This document shows, piece after piece, positions 10,501 through 21,154 of a stretch of DNA of 64,000 nucleotides; within the stretch, counting starts at the first letter, position 1; every line of letters begins with the position of its first letter. Under the pieces are notes generated by a model. It was given only the letters and a program-made list of their open reading frames with translations, searched no databases and was not told the DNA's origin. The stretch covers positions 15,693,574 through 15,757,573 of the forward strand of contig OZ025248.1 of NCBI GenBank assembly GCA_964019135.1. The letters are read 5' to 3'. The position numbers and the translations under genes are program-made. This DNA comes from Arenicola marina (lineage: Eukaryota > Annelida > Polychaeta > Arenicolidae).

Positions 10501-13500
10501 GTCGCTGCCCCCACCCCTCTAGCCTGACTGTCAGTGTGTCGCTAGTCTGGAAATGTCGCTGCCCCCCCCCCTCTAGCCTGACTGTCAGTGTGTCGCTAGT
10601 CTGGAAATGTCGCTGCCCCCCCCCCTCTAGCCTGACTGTCAGTGTGTCGCTAGTCTGGAAATGTCGCTGCCCCCCCCCCCTCTAGACTGACTGTCAGTGT
10701 GTCGCTAGTCTGGAAATGTCGCTGCCCCCCCCCTCTAGCCTGACTGTCAGTGTGTCGCTAGTCTGGAAATGTCGCTGCCCCCCCCCTCTAGCCTGACTGT
10801 CAGTGTGTCGCTAGTCTGGAAATGTCGCCGCCCCCCCCCTCTAGCCTGACTGTCAGTGTGTCGCTAGTCTGGAAATGTCGCTGCCCGCCCCCCCTCTAGC
10901 CCGACTGTCAGTGTGTCGCTAGTCTGGAAATGTCGCTGCCCCCCCCCTCTAGCCTGACTGTCAGTGTGTCGCTAGTCTGGAAATGTCGCCGCCCCCCCCC
11001 CCCTCTAGCCTGACTGTCAGTGTGTCGCTAGTCTGGAAATGTCGCTGCCCCCCCCCCTCTAGCCTGACTGTCAGTGTGTCGCTAGTCTGGAAATGTCGCC
11101 GCCCCCCCCCCCCCTCTAGCCTGACTGTCAGTGTGTCGCTAGTCTGGAAATGTCGCTGCGCCCCCCTCTAGCCTGACTGTCAGTGTGTCGCTAGTCTGGA
11201 AATGTCGCTGCCCCCCCCCCTCTAGCCTGACTGTCAGTGTGTCGCTAGTCTGGAAATGTCGCTGCCCCCCCCCCCTCTAGACTGACTGTCAGTGTGTCGC
11301 TAGTCTGGAAATGTCGCTGCCCCCCCCCCCTCTAGCCTGACGGTCAGTGTGTCGCTAGTCTGGAAATGTCGCTGCCCCCCCCTCTAGCCTGACTGTCAGT
11401 GTGTCGCTAGTCTGGAAATGTCGCTGCCCCCCCCTCTAGCCTGACTGTCAGTGTGTCGCTAGTCTGGAAATGTCGCTGCCCCCCCCTCTAGCCTGACTGT
11501 CAGTGTGTCGCTAGTCTGGAAATGTCGCTGCCCCCCCCCCTCTAGCCTGACGGTCAGTGTGTCGCTAGTCTGGAAATGTCGCTGCCCCCCCCCCCCTCTA
11601 GCCTGACTGTCAGTGTGTCGCTAGTCTGGAAATGTCGCTGCCCCCCCCTCTAGCCTGACTGTCAGTGTGTCGCTAGTCTGGAAATGTCGCTGCCCCCCCC
11701 TCTAGCCTGACTGTCAGTGTGTCGCTAGTCTGGAAATGTCGCTGCCCCCCCCCTCTAGCCTGACTGTCAGTGTGTCGCTAGTCTGGAAATGTCGCTGCCC
11801 CCCCCTCTAGCCTGACTGTCAGTGTGTCGCTAGTCTGGAAATGTCGCTGCCCCCCCCTCTAGCCTGACTGTCAGTGTGTCGCTAGTCTGGAAATGTCGCT
11901 GCCCCCCCCCCCTCTAGCCTGACGGTCAGTGTGTCGCTAGTCTGGAAATGTCGCTGCCCCCCCCCCCTCTAGCCTGACTGTCAGTGTGTCGCTAGTCTGG
12001 AAATGTCGCTGCCCCCCCCTCTAGCCTGACTGTCAGTGTGTCGCTAGTCTGGAAATGTCGCTGCCCCCCCCTCTAGCCTGACTGTCAGTGTGTCGCTAGT
12101 CTGGAAATGTCGCTGCCCCCCCACCTCTAGCCTGACTGTCAGTGTGTCGCTAGTCTGGAAATGTCGCTGCCCCCCTCTAGCCTGACTGTCAGTGTGTCGC
12201 TAGTCTGGAAATGTCGCTGCCCCCCACCTCTAGCCTGACTGTCAGTGTGTCGCTAGTCTGGAAATGTCGCTGCCCCCCCCCCCTCTAGCCTGACGGTCAG
12301 TGTGTCGCTAGTCTGGAAATGTCGCTGCCCCCCCCCCTCTAGCCTGACTGTCAGTGTGTCGCTAGTCTGGAAATGTCGCTGCCCCCCCCCTCTAGCCTGA
12401 CTGTCAGTGTGTCGCTAGTCTGGAAATGTCGCTGCCCCCCACCTCTAGCCTGACTGTCAGTGTGTCGCTAGTCTGGAAATGTCGCTGCCCCCCCCTCTAG
12501 CCTGACTGTCAGTGTGTCGCTAGTCTGGAAATGTCGCTGCCCCCCCCTCTAGCCTGACTGTCAGTGTGTCGCTAGTCTGGAAATGTCGCTGCCCCCCACC
12601 TCTAGCCTGACTGTCAGTGTGTCGCTAGTCTGGAAATGTCGCTGCCCCCCCCCCCTCTAGCCTGACTGTCAGTGTGTCGCTAGTCTGGAAATGTCGCTGC
12701 CCCCCCCCCCTCTAGCCTGACTGTCAGTGTGTCGCTAGTCTGGAAATGTCGCTGCCCCCTCCCCCTCTAGCCTGACTGTCAGTGTATCGCTAGTCTGGAA
12801 ATGTCGCTGCCCCCCCCTCTAGCCTGACTGTCAGTGTGTCGCTAGTCTGGAAATGTCGCTGCCCCCCCCCTCTAGCCTGACTGTCAGTGTGTCGCTAGTC
12901 TGGAAATGTCGCTGCCCCCCCCTCTAGCCTGACTGTCAGTGTGTCGCTAGTCTGGAAATGTCGCTGCCCCCTCCCCCTCTAGCCTGACTGTCAGTGTATC
13001 GCTAGTCTGGAAATGTCGCTGCCCCCCCCTCTAGCCTGACTGTCAGTGTGTCGCTAGTCTGGAAATGTCGCTGCCCCCCCCACTCTAGCCTGACTGTCAG
13101 TGTGTCGCTAGTCTGGAAATGTCGCTGCCCCCCCCCCGTCTAGCCTGACTGTCAGTGTGTCGCTAGTCTGGAAGTGTCGCTGCGCCCCCCCCCCTCTAGC
13201 CTGACTGTCAGTGTGTCGCTAGTCTGGAAATGTCGCTGCCCCCCCCTCTAGCCTGACTGTCAGTGTGTCGCTAGTCTGGAAATGTCGCTGCCCCCCCCTC
13301 TAGGCTGACTGTCAGTGTGTCGCTAGTCTGGAAATGTCGCTGCCCCCTCCCCCTCTAGCCTGACTGTCAGTGTATCGCTAGTCTGGAAATGTCGCTGCCC
13401 CCCCCTCTAGCCTGACTGTCAGTGTGTCGCTAGTCTGGAAATGTCGCTGCCCCCCCCCCCTCTAGCCTGACTGTCAGTGTGTCGCTAGTCTGGAAATGTC

Positions 13501-14123
13501 GCTGCCCCCCACCTCTAGCCTGACTGTCAGTGTGTCGCTAGTCTGGAAATGTCGCTGCCCCCCCCCCTCTAGCCTGACTGTCAGTGTGTCGCTAGTCTGG
13601 AAATGTCGCTGCCCCCTCCCCCTCTAGCCTGACTGTCAGTGTATCGCTAGTCTGGAAATGTCGCTGCCCCCCCCTCTAGCCTGACTGTCAGTGTGTCGCT
13701 AGTCTGGAAATGTCGCTGCCCCCCCCCACTCTAGCCTGACTGTCAGTGTGTCGCTAGTCTGGAAATGTCGCTGCCCCCCCCCCCCCCCGTCTAGCCTGAC
13801 TGTCAGTGTGTCGCTAGTCTGGAAATGTCGCTGCCCCCCCCCTCTAGCCTGACTGTCAGTGTATCGCTAGTCTGGAAATGTCGCTGCCCCCCCCTCTAGC
13901 CTGACTGTCAGTGTGTCGCTAGTCTGGAAATGTCGCTGCCCCCCCCCACTCTAGCCTGACTGTCAGTGTGTCGCTAGTCTGGAAATGTCGCTGCCCCCCC
14001 CCCCCCCCCCCGTCTAGCCTGACTGTCAGTGTGTCGCTAGTCTGGAAGTGTCGCTGCGCCCCCCCCCCCCCTCTAGCCTGACTGTCAGTGTGTCGCTAGT
14101 CTGGAAGTGTCGCTGCCCCCCCT
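7540..14123 (+). repeat. C-tract minisatellite: 44-nt core plus variable poly-C, about 125 copies
   Basis: Each unit has a nearly invariant core (TAGCCTGACTGTCAGTGTG then TCGCTAGTCTGGAAATGTCG) ending in CTG, followed by a C run of about 5 to 19 bases and TC. The length differences between units come almost only from the C run. Early units often read TAGACTG instead of TAGCCTG, and late units carry TATCGC, CACTCTAG or CGTCTAG variants, so the array is zoned. Short open frames arise where successive C runs happen to keep phase. They are interrupted constantly and are not genes. Confidence 0.97.
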
Positions 14124-16156
14124 ACCGTCTGCCCCTCCCCCCTCGCCGGCACCCCGACCAGCTAGCTGCACGGGCGTTGCGGCCCAGCTTATAGTCCCCC
14201 TTATTCGAGTGGGTTGTTGTTCTCTCGTGCGGCTTGCAATTATACGCACACTTTGTGATCTTAAAATAGGGCCCATCCATTTCAGCTCCTCTTCCAGGCA
14301 GGTGACAATGACTCGGAATCTCGAGTGACCGCTAAACCACTGTTCAGTGTCATACCCCGGGCAGTAGTGTGACTACTCATCACAGTTTCCGTGACGTTTC
14401 ACGTTGACTTCCCTTTCCAATACCTGCACCCTTGTTAACTCTGAACAATATTTACCATTGCCCCATGCAGCTCCATCCACCCTCAGCCCCTAGTCGGGGC
14501 ATTATCGCCCACTCCACGAGGTGCCACTTGCCATCGACCGACGGCTGCCTCGGTGGCGCCGAAAATACCTCGTCTAATGGTCGCTAGGGTAGCGCCTCCC
14601 AGTCCTAAACCTGGATGGAAGTAATTACTTGCACTATTTTCGTCCCTACGGAGTCAGGTTGACAGGGACCTTACGAACCCACGCGCTCGAAGCTAGACGT
14701 GCGCACGCAGACGGAGGAGGCTGTTGTTTTGTATTTTGTTCCCAAGATTTTCCTTTTTCATTATTCTTTCTTTTGTTTCCTGGTTTCCAAGCTCCTCGTC
14801 CGCAAAAGGAAAAGGCTTCCGGTGGGAGAGGCGTGAATGTATTAACGGGATTGCGTCACCCGTAGACGAAAAGTGTAACATCCGGATTATGTCTTCCGTC
14901 CACTACAATGAGCTTGACCGTAACAATTGACTTGACTGTGACTTTATTTGTGACGTATTTGGCCCCTCAGATCCAGATTTGACACCTTAGATCCAGACCC
15001 TGAGATCTATATTTGATACCTCAGATATATTGACCCCTCAGATCCATCAGCTCTAAAACTGTCGCTATAGTGAGCATTCTCTCAATTGTTGGCCTCATCC
15101 CAAAAGTGAAAGTCACTCTGTAGCGATTTCACTCGGTGCACAGCTAAAACCGAATTGCCCGTTTATTCAGTTTCGGTCTACATTTCTAGTTTCTACATCC
15201 CTACCATGCACGTTAGTTTCATAGCAACCAACTCAGTTATCCCCCCACCCCCACACTCACACAAACTCGCACCGCGGCAGTCGTCACCGCTCACGATCGC
15301 TCAACGCCTCGCTGTTGTTTTGATTAGCAGATTAGTGAGCCGTTATGAGATGATAAGGCATGCCGTGGTGTCTGGGCCCTGACTGTCACCAGGCATTAGA
15401 TGTCGGCCAGCTGTTCTTAATAGCTAATAGCTCTCGTAGGGTCCCATGTTAAAGATTGGACAAGACAAACCAACGTACTGATTGATAGATGCCTGAAAAA
15501 ACGAAGATTTTCCGTCATAATTATGGAATTTTTATTGCATTGTCACTGTGGTGTAAGCTGTTTATATGTATATATGGGTATATATAGGTATATATGTATG
15601 TATGAGCAATTGAGCCAGCAAGAGCAATTCACATAGGCAGAGTGCCTGTTTTTCTATTGAGAGAGAATAATCATTTATTTCGACCAGGAAAACAACAATG
15701 CACTACAACATACAGCAAAAACGAACAAAATACAATCCCTGGCCGAGGAGACCACCATTATGACATATTCGCTGGCATAGTGGCCACCTCAAAAAAAAGC
15801 AAAAAAAAAAAAAAAAAAAAAAAAAAACGGAGAACAATACTTTTATAAACAATACAATTATCGATAGACACCGTTAGAATTCAATAGAACATATGATATA
15901 AAAATTATAATTTGGGGGATTAGATAGAACGTAATATCTCTATAATTCTTTGCGGCAGACATAACAATTAACTTTGAAACAGTCAACACAGTACCTGTCA
16001 ATAAGTCTATTTTTTATTTATGTAGAGTAGCCCGCTATTGAATGGGTAAATATCTTCGTTAAAATGTTTTCTGAAGTTCGGTTTATTAAATGAGTCAAGT
16101 AATAGCGGATGCAATGTTCTGCAAATTTGTGCCTGGTTCTAGGTATAATTATATTG

Positions 16157-16237
16157 TGGGGGGGGGGCGGAGTAAGGGCGGGGGGAGGGCGGAGTAAGGG
16201 CGGGGGGGGCGGAGTAAGGGCGGGTGGGGGGGGGCGA
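16157..16237 (+). repeat. G-rich repeat cluster with G-quadruplex potential
   Basis: Four or more runs of 7-10 Gs alternate with CGGAGTAAGGGCGG units of about 20-25 bp. The runs are close enough to form intramolecular G-quadruplexes on the plus strand. Confidence 0.7.
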
Positions 16238-16376
16238 AGTGAAGTTTAGGGTTGGGCACTGGGGTGATGATAGGATAGAAATGGTGCAGATATTGGCTAG
16301 AGATGATGCGGTGATGGGCAGAGATGGGTTGAGCAAGCGTGTAGGGATATAGATCGGGTACAAATTGGGTGTAGAT

Positions 16377-16516
16377 GGGGTAGAGATGCCTTGGGGAGAT
16401 GGGATAGAGATGCCTAGGGGAGATTGCTTAGAGATGGGATAGAGATGCCTAGGGGAGATTGCTTAGAGATGGGATAGAGATGCCTAGGGGAGATTGCTTA
16501 GAGATGAGGTAGTGTA
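16377..16516 (+). repeat. Short tandem repeat, about 35-bp unit, 3-4 copies
   Basis: The unit consists of GAGATGGGATAGAGATGCCT followed by AGGGGAGATTGCTTA. It recurs three times nearly perfectly, with a degenerate copy on the left side that merges into related GATGGG-rich DNA. Confidence 0.85.
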
Positions 16517-16854
16517 AGGGTGTTTTAGCGAAGGTTGAGGTCTGCGCGTTGGTAGACCTCCCACGTCAAGCCACGTCGTCAAATAATCCGCTCTGGTAAA
16601 GACTATAGACAAAGTATAGTGATGTATTCTGAGACTTATAACGATAATTCATATTCCCTTAGTTTCGTTAAAATAAAATGAACGGTATTTTTTTTCGACT
16701 TGTATATAGGTTAATGTCATCGTGGTGAGCGATAATCGGTGTATAATCAACTCATTGGTGGATTGAGCAATTTGTGGAACGTTTGGTGTATTATTATTTT
16801 AACTGAGTTAGTCACAGCGTGGTGATACGGCAAACAACTGGATGGAATCTGAAT

Positions 16855-17043
16855 ATTGGGGGGGGGGGGGGGAGGAGCAAGGGTCGTGTTCCCATAACAC
16901 GAAGGATAAATTTCCTTATTCCCAGGTCACGATGAATTAAAAAGTTCGCATTATACATGGAAGGGTGGATACATGATATAAATTGGCGATTTCCAGACTC
17001 ACGTTACTTCATATTAAAAATCCCAGTTCACGAAAATCCTTGA
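16855..17043 (-). repeat. Second copy of the TCGTGAA dispersed repeat, at the LINE 3' flank
   Basis: Read on the minus strand, this segment contains TTTTCGTGAACTGGGA and TTCATCGTGACCTGGGAAT and ends in a poly-C tract after GCTCCT. The order and motifs resemble positions 1-381 on the plus strand. It directly follows the stop of the LINE reading frame, so it may be the 3' UTR or tail of that LINE family. Confidence 0.5.
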
Positions 17044-18012
17044 TCACGACGGTCGACTAATAAATACCCCACATCTGGTGTTATACTCATGTTGGTCTAA
17101 TATACGGGGAAAATGGAAAAAGGTAATAAAATATGCAGGGAGATCATCATGCAGCAGCCTATAATAAAACTTCAATGCCTGTAACTCATGAATGTCGACT
17201 ATTTTAAGAAGATTCAAACGCTTAAATAATGGCTCAGTGTGCGCAATATAGTGACTCTTTGTGATGATGCGAATAGCTTTTTTCTGGATTTTGTTCAACC
17301 GGTCACTTTTGTATCCCCAGGCTAATATGCAGTAGTGCAAGTGAGGTAAAATGAGCGAGTTATAAATGGTTAACAGAATATGCTGAGGAAGGGTATATTT
17401 TAGATGCTGCATGACTCCAACTACCTTAGATATTTTAAAAGCAATTTTATCACAGTGACTGGACCATTTCAGATGTTTATGTAGGGTCAATCCGAGAAAA
17501 TCAAAGTCGTCAACGCATTCCAGCTTAGTATTTTCAATATAAATTTTCGGTATCGTTACCCGCTTTTGTGGCATATAAAATAACATAAATTTGGTCTTTT
17601 TAATGTTTAGAGATAGTTGGTTAAGTTTAAGCCAATTGCTTACTAGAGACAGTTCGTGGTTTAACACTTCACTACTTTGGCGTACATTACTTTTTGGCGC
17701 TAGTGTACTTAGTGTGCTAGAAAGGGTTGTATCGTCAGCGTAAATAATTGCACTAAATATTGAACTCGCTCTTGATATGTCGTTTATATATATTATAAAT
17801 AGAAGAGGGCCAAGTATTGACCCCTGCGGTACTCCTCGGGATATCAGAACTTCTTGGGATTGAACATTGTCTATGCTTACGTACTGTTTGCGATTGTGAA
17901 GATAATTTTGTAGCAGCTTGAGCGCCAGCCCGGAAACCCCATAATGCTTTAGTTTAGTTAATAGTATGTCGTGATTAATGGTGTCAAAGGCTTTTGCTAA
18001 ATCAAGATACAT
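17044..18012 (-). pseudogene. LINE ORF2, reverse transcriptase core and C-terminal region
   Basis: The 322-codon segment starts at the catalytic motif DLAKAFDTINH. It continues with RGVPQGSILGPLLFIIYIND near 59-78 and the YADD active site at 91-94, then a thumb-like region with FDFLGLTLHKHLKW and a C-terminal Tyr/Leu-rich region. It belongs with 18164-19954. About 150 bp between them are open in a third frame, which contains the expected GFRKKNST motif. Two single-base changes, near 18170 and 18022, would account for the break. Either old decay or assembly error in homopolymers is possible. Confidence 0.88.
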
Positions 18013-18163
18013 GTTTATCGGATCTCCCCTTTATCTAGTTTATGTATGGTTCTATCAATTAATTCCAGTGTAGCTAATTGGGTTGAATTTTTTTTCCGGA
18101 AACCATACTGACCACTATTAAACAGGGTTTCGTGATCAAAGTGTTCATATATCTGATTATAGA

Positions 18164-19954
18164 TTACTTTTTCAAAACCTTAGATATGGCTGGCAAAATT
18201 GAAATTGGCCTATAGTTATCTATATTAGATATTTCCCCCTTCTTAAAAACCGGCACTACTTTTGCAAGTTTTAATTTATCCGGAAATATACCAGTAGAAA
18301 TTGATTGGTTAATGATGTGGGTAATTGGCTTGCTTAAATCTACTTTTAATAGTTTCAGCATTTTCATTGACATGTCATCATGCCCAGAACTAGCCTTAGG
18401 TTTCAGCTCATCAATTATTTTATTAGTGACATTAGGGTCAATTAAAGTGAACACCAGTTTGTTTTTACAGGGATCGCCTAAATAGCTAGTATAACTTTGG
18501 TTTGGGTCCTGATTGATTTTTCTGGCAAGTTTAGTACCAATGGTGCTAAAAAAATCATTAAAGCCATTTGCTATAGCCGAACGGTCAGATGTTGGCTTTC
18601 CATTAATATTAAAGAGCTCAGGGAATTTGTCCTTTCGGTTTGACCTATTAATAACGGATCTTATTGCTTTCCAAGTTGCCTTGATATCCCTTTTACATTT
18701 TTCGAAAGCATGATGATAATACGATCTTTTGGCCAACCGAATGCTATTTTTTAGTAGGGTTTCATACGTCTTAAAATTGGTTTTGAGAGTATCGTATTGA
18801 CAGGAGGTTGGCGCTGTCATTTTAAGTTTTTTATAAAGTTTGTCCTTAAATGCTATTGACTTAATAATACCAGTGGTGATCCAGTTTGCCTTTTTGTGTT
18901 TTCTCTTATTAAATTTTACTGTCTTGCTTGGTAAACATATATCCCTAGCATGTGTAAATATATCCTCAAAGATCTCATAGTTACTGTTAGGATCGGCACA
19001 TAGGTCTCTGTCTAGTTGACCTAATACGTCTGCGTTGGCAATTTGTGTTTGGAATTTCTCCACTGATTGTGCATCATTGTTTTTTTTATTATTATATGTG
19101 GGCGTTTTGTTTGAGCGTCGCACATCGATGTCTAAAGATAAGTAATACGGCAGATGGTCTGAGATAGCCTTCAATATAATGCCAGCTGTTGTATTTAATG
19201 AGCTAGATGTTAACTTACATAGAAAATTATCAATCAACGTACCCCTATTACGCGACAGTCTAGTCGGCAAGGTGATTTTTGGAAGAAAACTACAAGCTAC
19301 AATGGTATCAAAGTAATCGCTAATTGCTGATTTTTCACAAATCTTTAAAAGGTCAATGTTAAAATCACCTGCTAGAATGCATTCTCTATGTGGTTTACTT
19401 CTCTCAAATGAAAGTATAACCTCAGTTAATTTTTGAGAAAACGTCGCATTATTTTCATTTATGTCACATGGAGGTCGATATATGTTACCTATCAACATTT
19501 TCCTGTCAGTGGGCCGTCCAGACACTTCAATAAATTGGGCTTCCCAAATGACTGATTTTACAGGGTTTTCTATGCAGGTAAACTCATATGATTTGTGGAG
19601 ATATATCAACAGGCCTCCACGCGCACTACAGTATTTACCCTGTGATATTAATACATAGTCTTCGAGTTCATACAGGCCAGTATCATCATCATCGGATAAC
19701 CAGGTTTCCTGTAAACATATTGCACTTAACACCACATGACCAGCATGTAAGACATCAAGAAACACTTTCAGTTGGTCGATCTTGGAACGAATTGAGGCAA
19801 TATTTAAGCTGAGTATAGAGAACGGATGTCGGTTACGTTCAATGACATCAATAAACGCATCCACATCACAATAAGGTGAATGTTCAATAATAATTTCTTC
19901 CGTACAAACAATGGCAACATTTTTTTGTCGTAACGTCTCATTTAATGAATTCAA
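18164..19954 (-). pseudogene. LINE ORF2, endonuclease and start of reverse transcriptase
   Basis: The roughly 596-codon segment has the endonuclease signature from residue about 45 to 275. It reads FSILSLNIASIRSK near 45-58, CLQETWL with its catalytic Glu near 83, and GNIYRPP near 156-162. LAGDFNIDLL lies near 194-203, and an SDHLP metal/histidine motif at 265. A linker rich in basic residues follows, and the frame ends shortly after the reverse-transcriptase entry motif VVPVFKKG...YRPISILP. The frame breaks at about 18170-18176 in a T/A-rich run, consistent with a single missing base. The listed left end of the open frame has a TTG codon rather than ATG, so the true start is unknown. Confidence 0.88.
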
Positions 19955-21154
19955 GTTTATGCCCCCAATATGTTTTAAAATGTTCTATGCATAAAACCAA
20001 TTTTATATTAACAAAAATCTCCGCGAACTCAAACATCAAACAAATAAAAACATGGAACCAAACTTGCATAAAAACAGTTCTGTCAATGTTCATTACGTAG
20101 GCTAACTCCGTAGGCACATCAGGGTAGCGCAAAGACAAATTATGAGAGTGACGACATTCTTAGATACTACAGGTTACAATGGGGAAAAACCCCAAAAACA
20201 AACGTTCATTTCCCTTCACGCTTCGACGCCGTTAATAATAGCCGACGCCTGGCCAACTACCCACTCCCGGAGAAGGCCTCCGGACACTCAGGAGGCAAAT
20301 GCCACGTGGGTAGCTGACTAGGACTCCTCTCTCTAGCGGGTGGAGAGAACCCCTTCGGGAGGGAGGAATACGCGTATGAGGCGCGATAATGAAACAATGT
20401 AGGGGGTGGGAAGGTACTAAGGGCGCTTAAAGAGCGGCCAACTCAGTGTGATCAACTCAATAGCTCCCTGTACCGATTTGATATCATACATCTCAGATTG
20501 GTAACCGAGCTTGTTAAAGGCTATACAGATCATTATCCCGCCAATATCGCCCCCCCCCCCCACCAGCGGCATTGTAAAACACTAACATGTAAAGAGAAAG
20601 CAAGCTCCAAGCTGCCGGAGCGGACATAGCGTGAACAAATACAGTCTTAAGACGTTCTGAGAGATCGAGTTGCATGTCACTAACTTAATTTGTTGTCCCT
20701 AGAACCTAATTAACATGCCTCTTGAAATTACGTTTCTCGAAATCGACTCATCGACAACTTAATTGTGAGCAAAGTTAACTAGCTTACACACATAACATGA
20801 AAGCGGGCATGAATGAATGTAACGGATACATGTTCTCCATGTCAACAACAGAGCAATCTCGGAACAGCAATTAAATGTATTCTTTACATGGGAGAACGAC
20901 TCATTGTTTTACCCAGCTCCACAGAACCGTGCACAGATGGTGATTGGGGGGATGCGGTGGGGGGTCGTGCAATTGACATTGACATTGAGGTAAACATAAA
21001 CATAAACATAGCCCTTGGCCTGGGCAGGTGTTTGTTTTACAACCCATAGCAAGATAGCATTATTCTCAGGACCTACACTGCCGGGATGATGCTACACACC
21101 TGGATAATTGAACTCAATCCTGAGCCGTTGTTGTCGTTGGCGATAGTTCATAGT
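19955..21154. other. LINE upstream region and unique DNA; no supported gene
   Basis: The part next to 19955 is probably 5' UTR or unrecognised coding sequence of the LINE. A minus-strand frame (19938-20138) overlaps its start but shows no domain. Around 20260-20370 there are GC-rich inverted bits (CCTCCGGACACTCAGGAGG) without a recognised RNA family. A C-run lies near 20551-20561 and CATAAA repeats near 20995-21015. Confidence 0.4.

Larger units (their letters stand above)
14124..16854. other. Mostly unique non-coding interval with small simple repeats
   Basis: No supported gene. Contents include a short degenerate AGATCC/TCAGAT-type repeat at about 14965-15050, a TATATG-rich stretch near 15560-15605, and a poly-A run broken by one GC near 15791-15827. 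A G-rich cluster and a 35-bp repeat are listed separately. Confidence 0.5.
17044..19954 (-). mobile_element. Non-LTR retrotransposon (LINE, CR1/jockey-like group), frameshifted
   Basis: The minus strand encodes an apurinic-like endonuclease followed by a reverse transcriptase, the ORF2 architecture of CR1/jockey-group LINEs. The frame is broken twice near 18022-18176, so this copy cannot make a full protein. Boundaries given are those of the coding part. The 5' end is not defined, and no ATG precedes the endonuclease in its frame after an upstream stop. The clade within the jockey/CR1 group is uncertain. Confidence 0.9.

Noticed and set aside
7964-11171. Repeated short frames reading SLTVSVSLVWKCRCPPPS
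   Set aside because: They appear only where successive C-run lengths keep phase in the C-tract minisatellite and are constantly broken.
20260-20370. GC-rich inverted sequence around CCTCCGGACACTCAGGAGG as a possible structured RNA
   Set aside because: Only a short hairpin is visible and it matches no RNA family I can identify.
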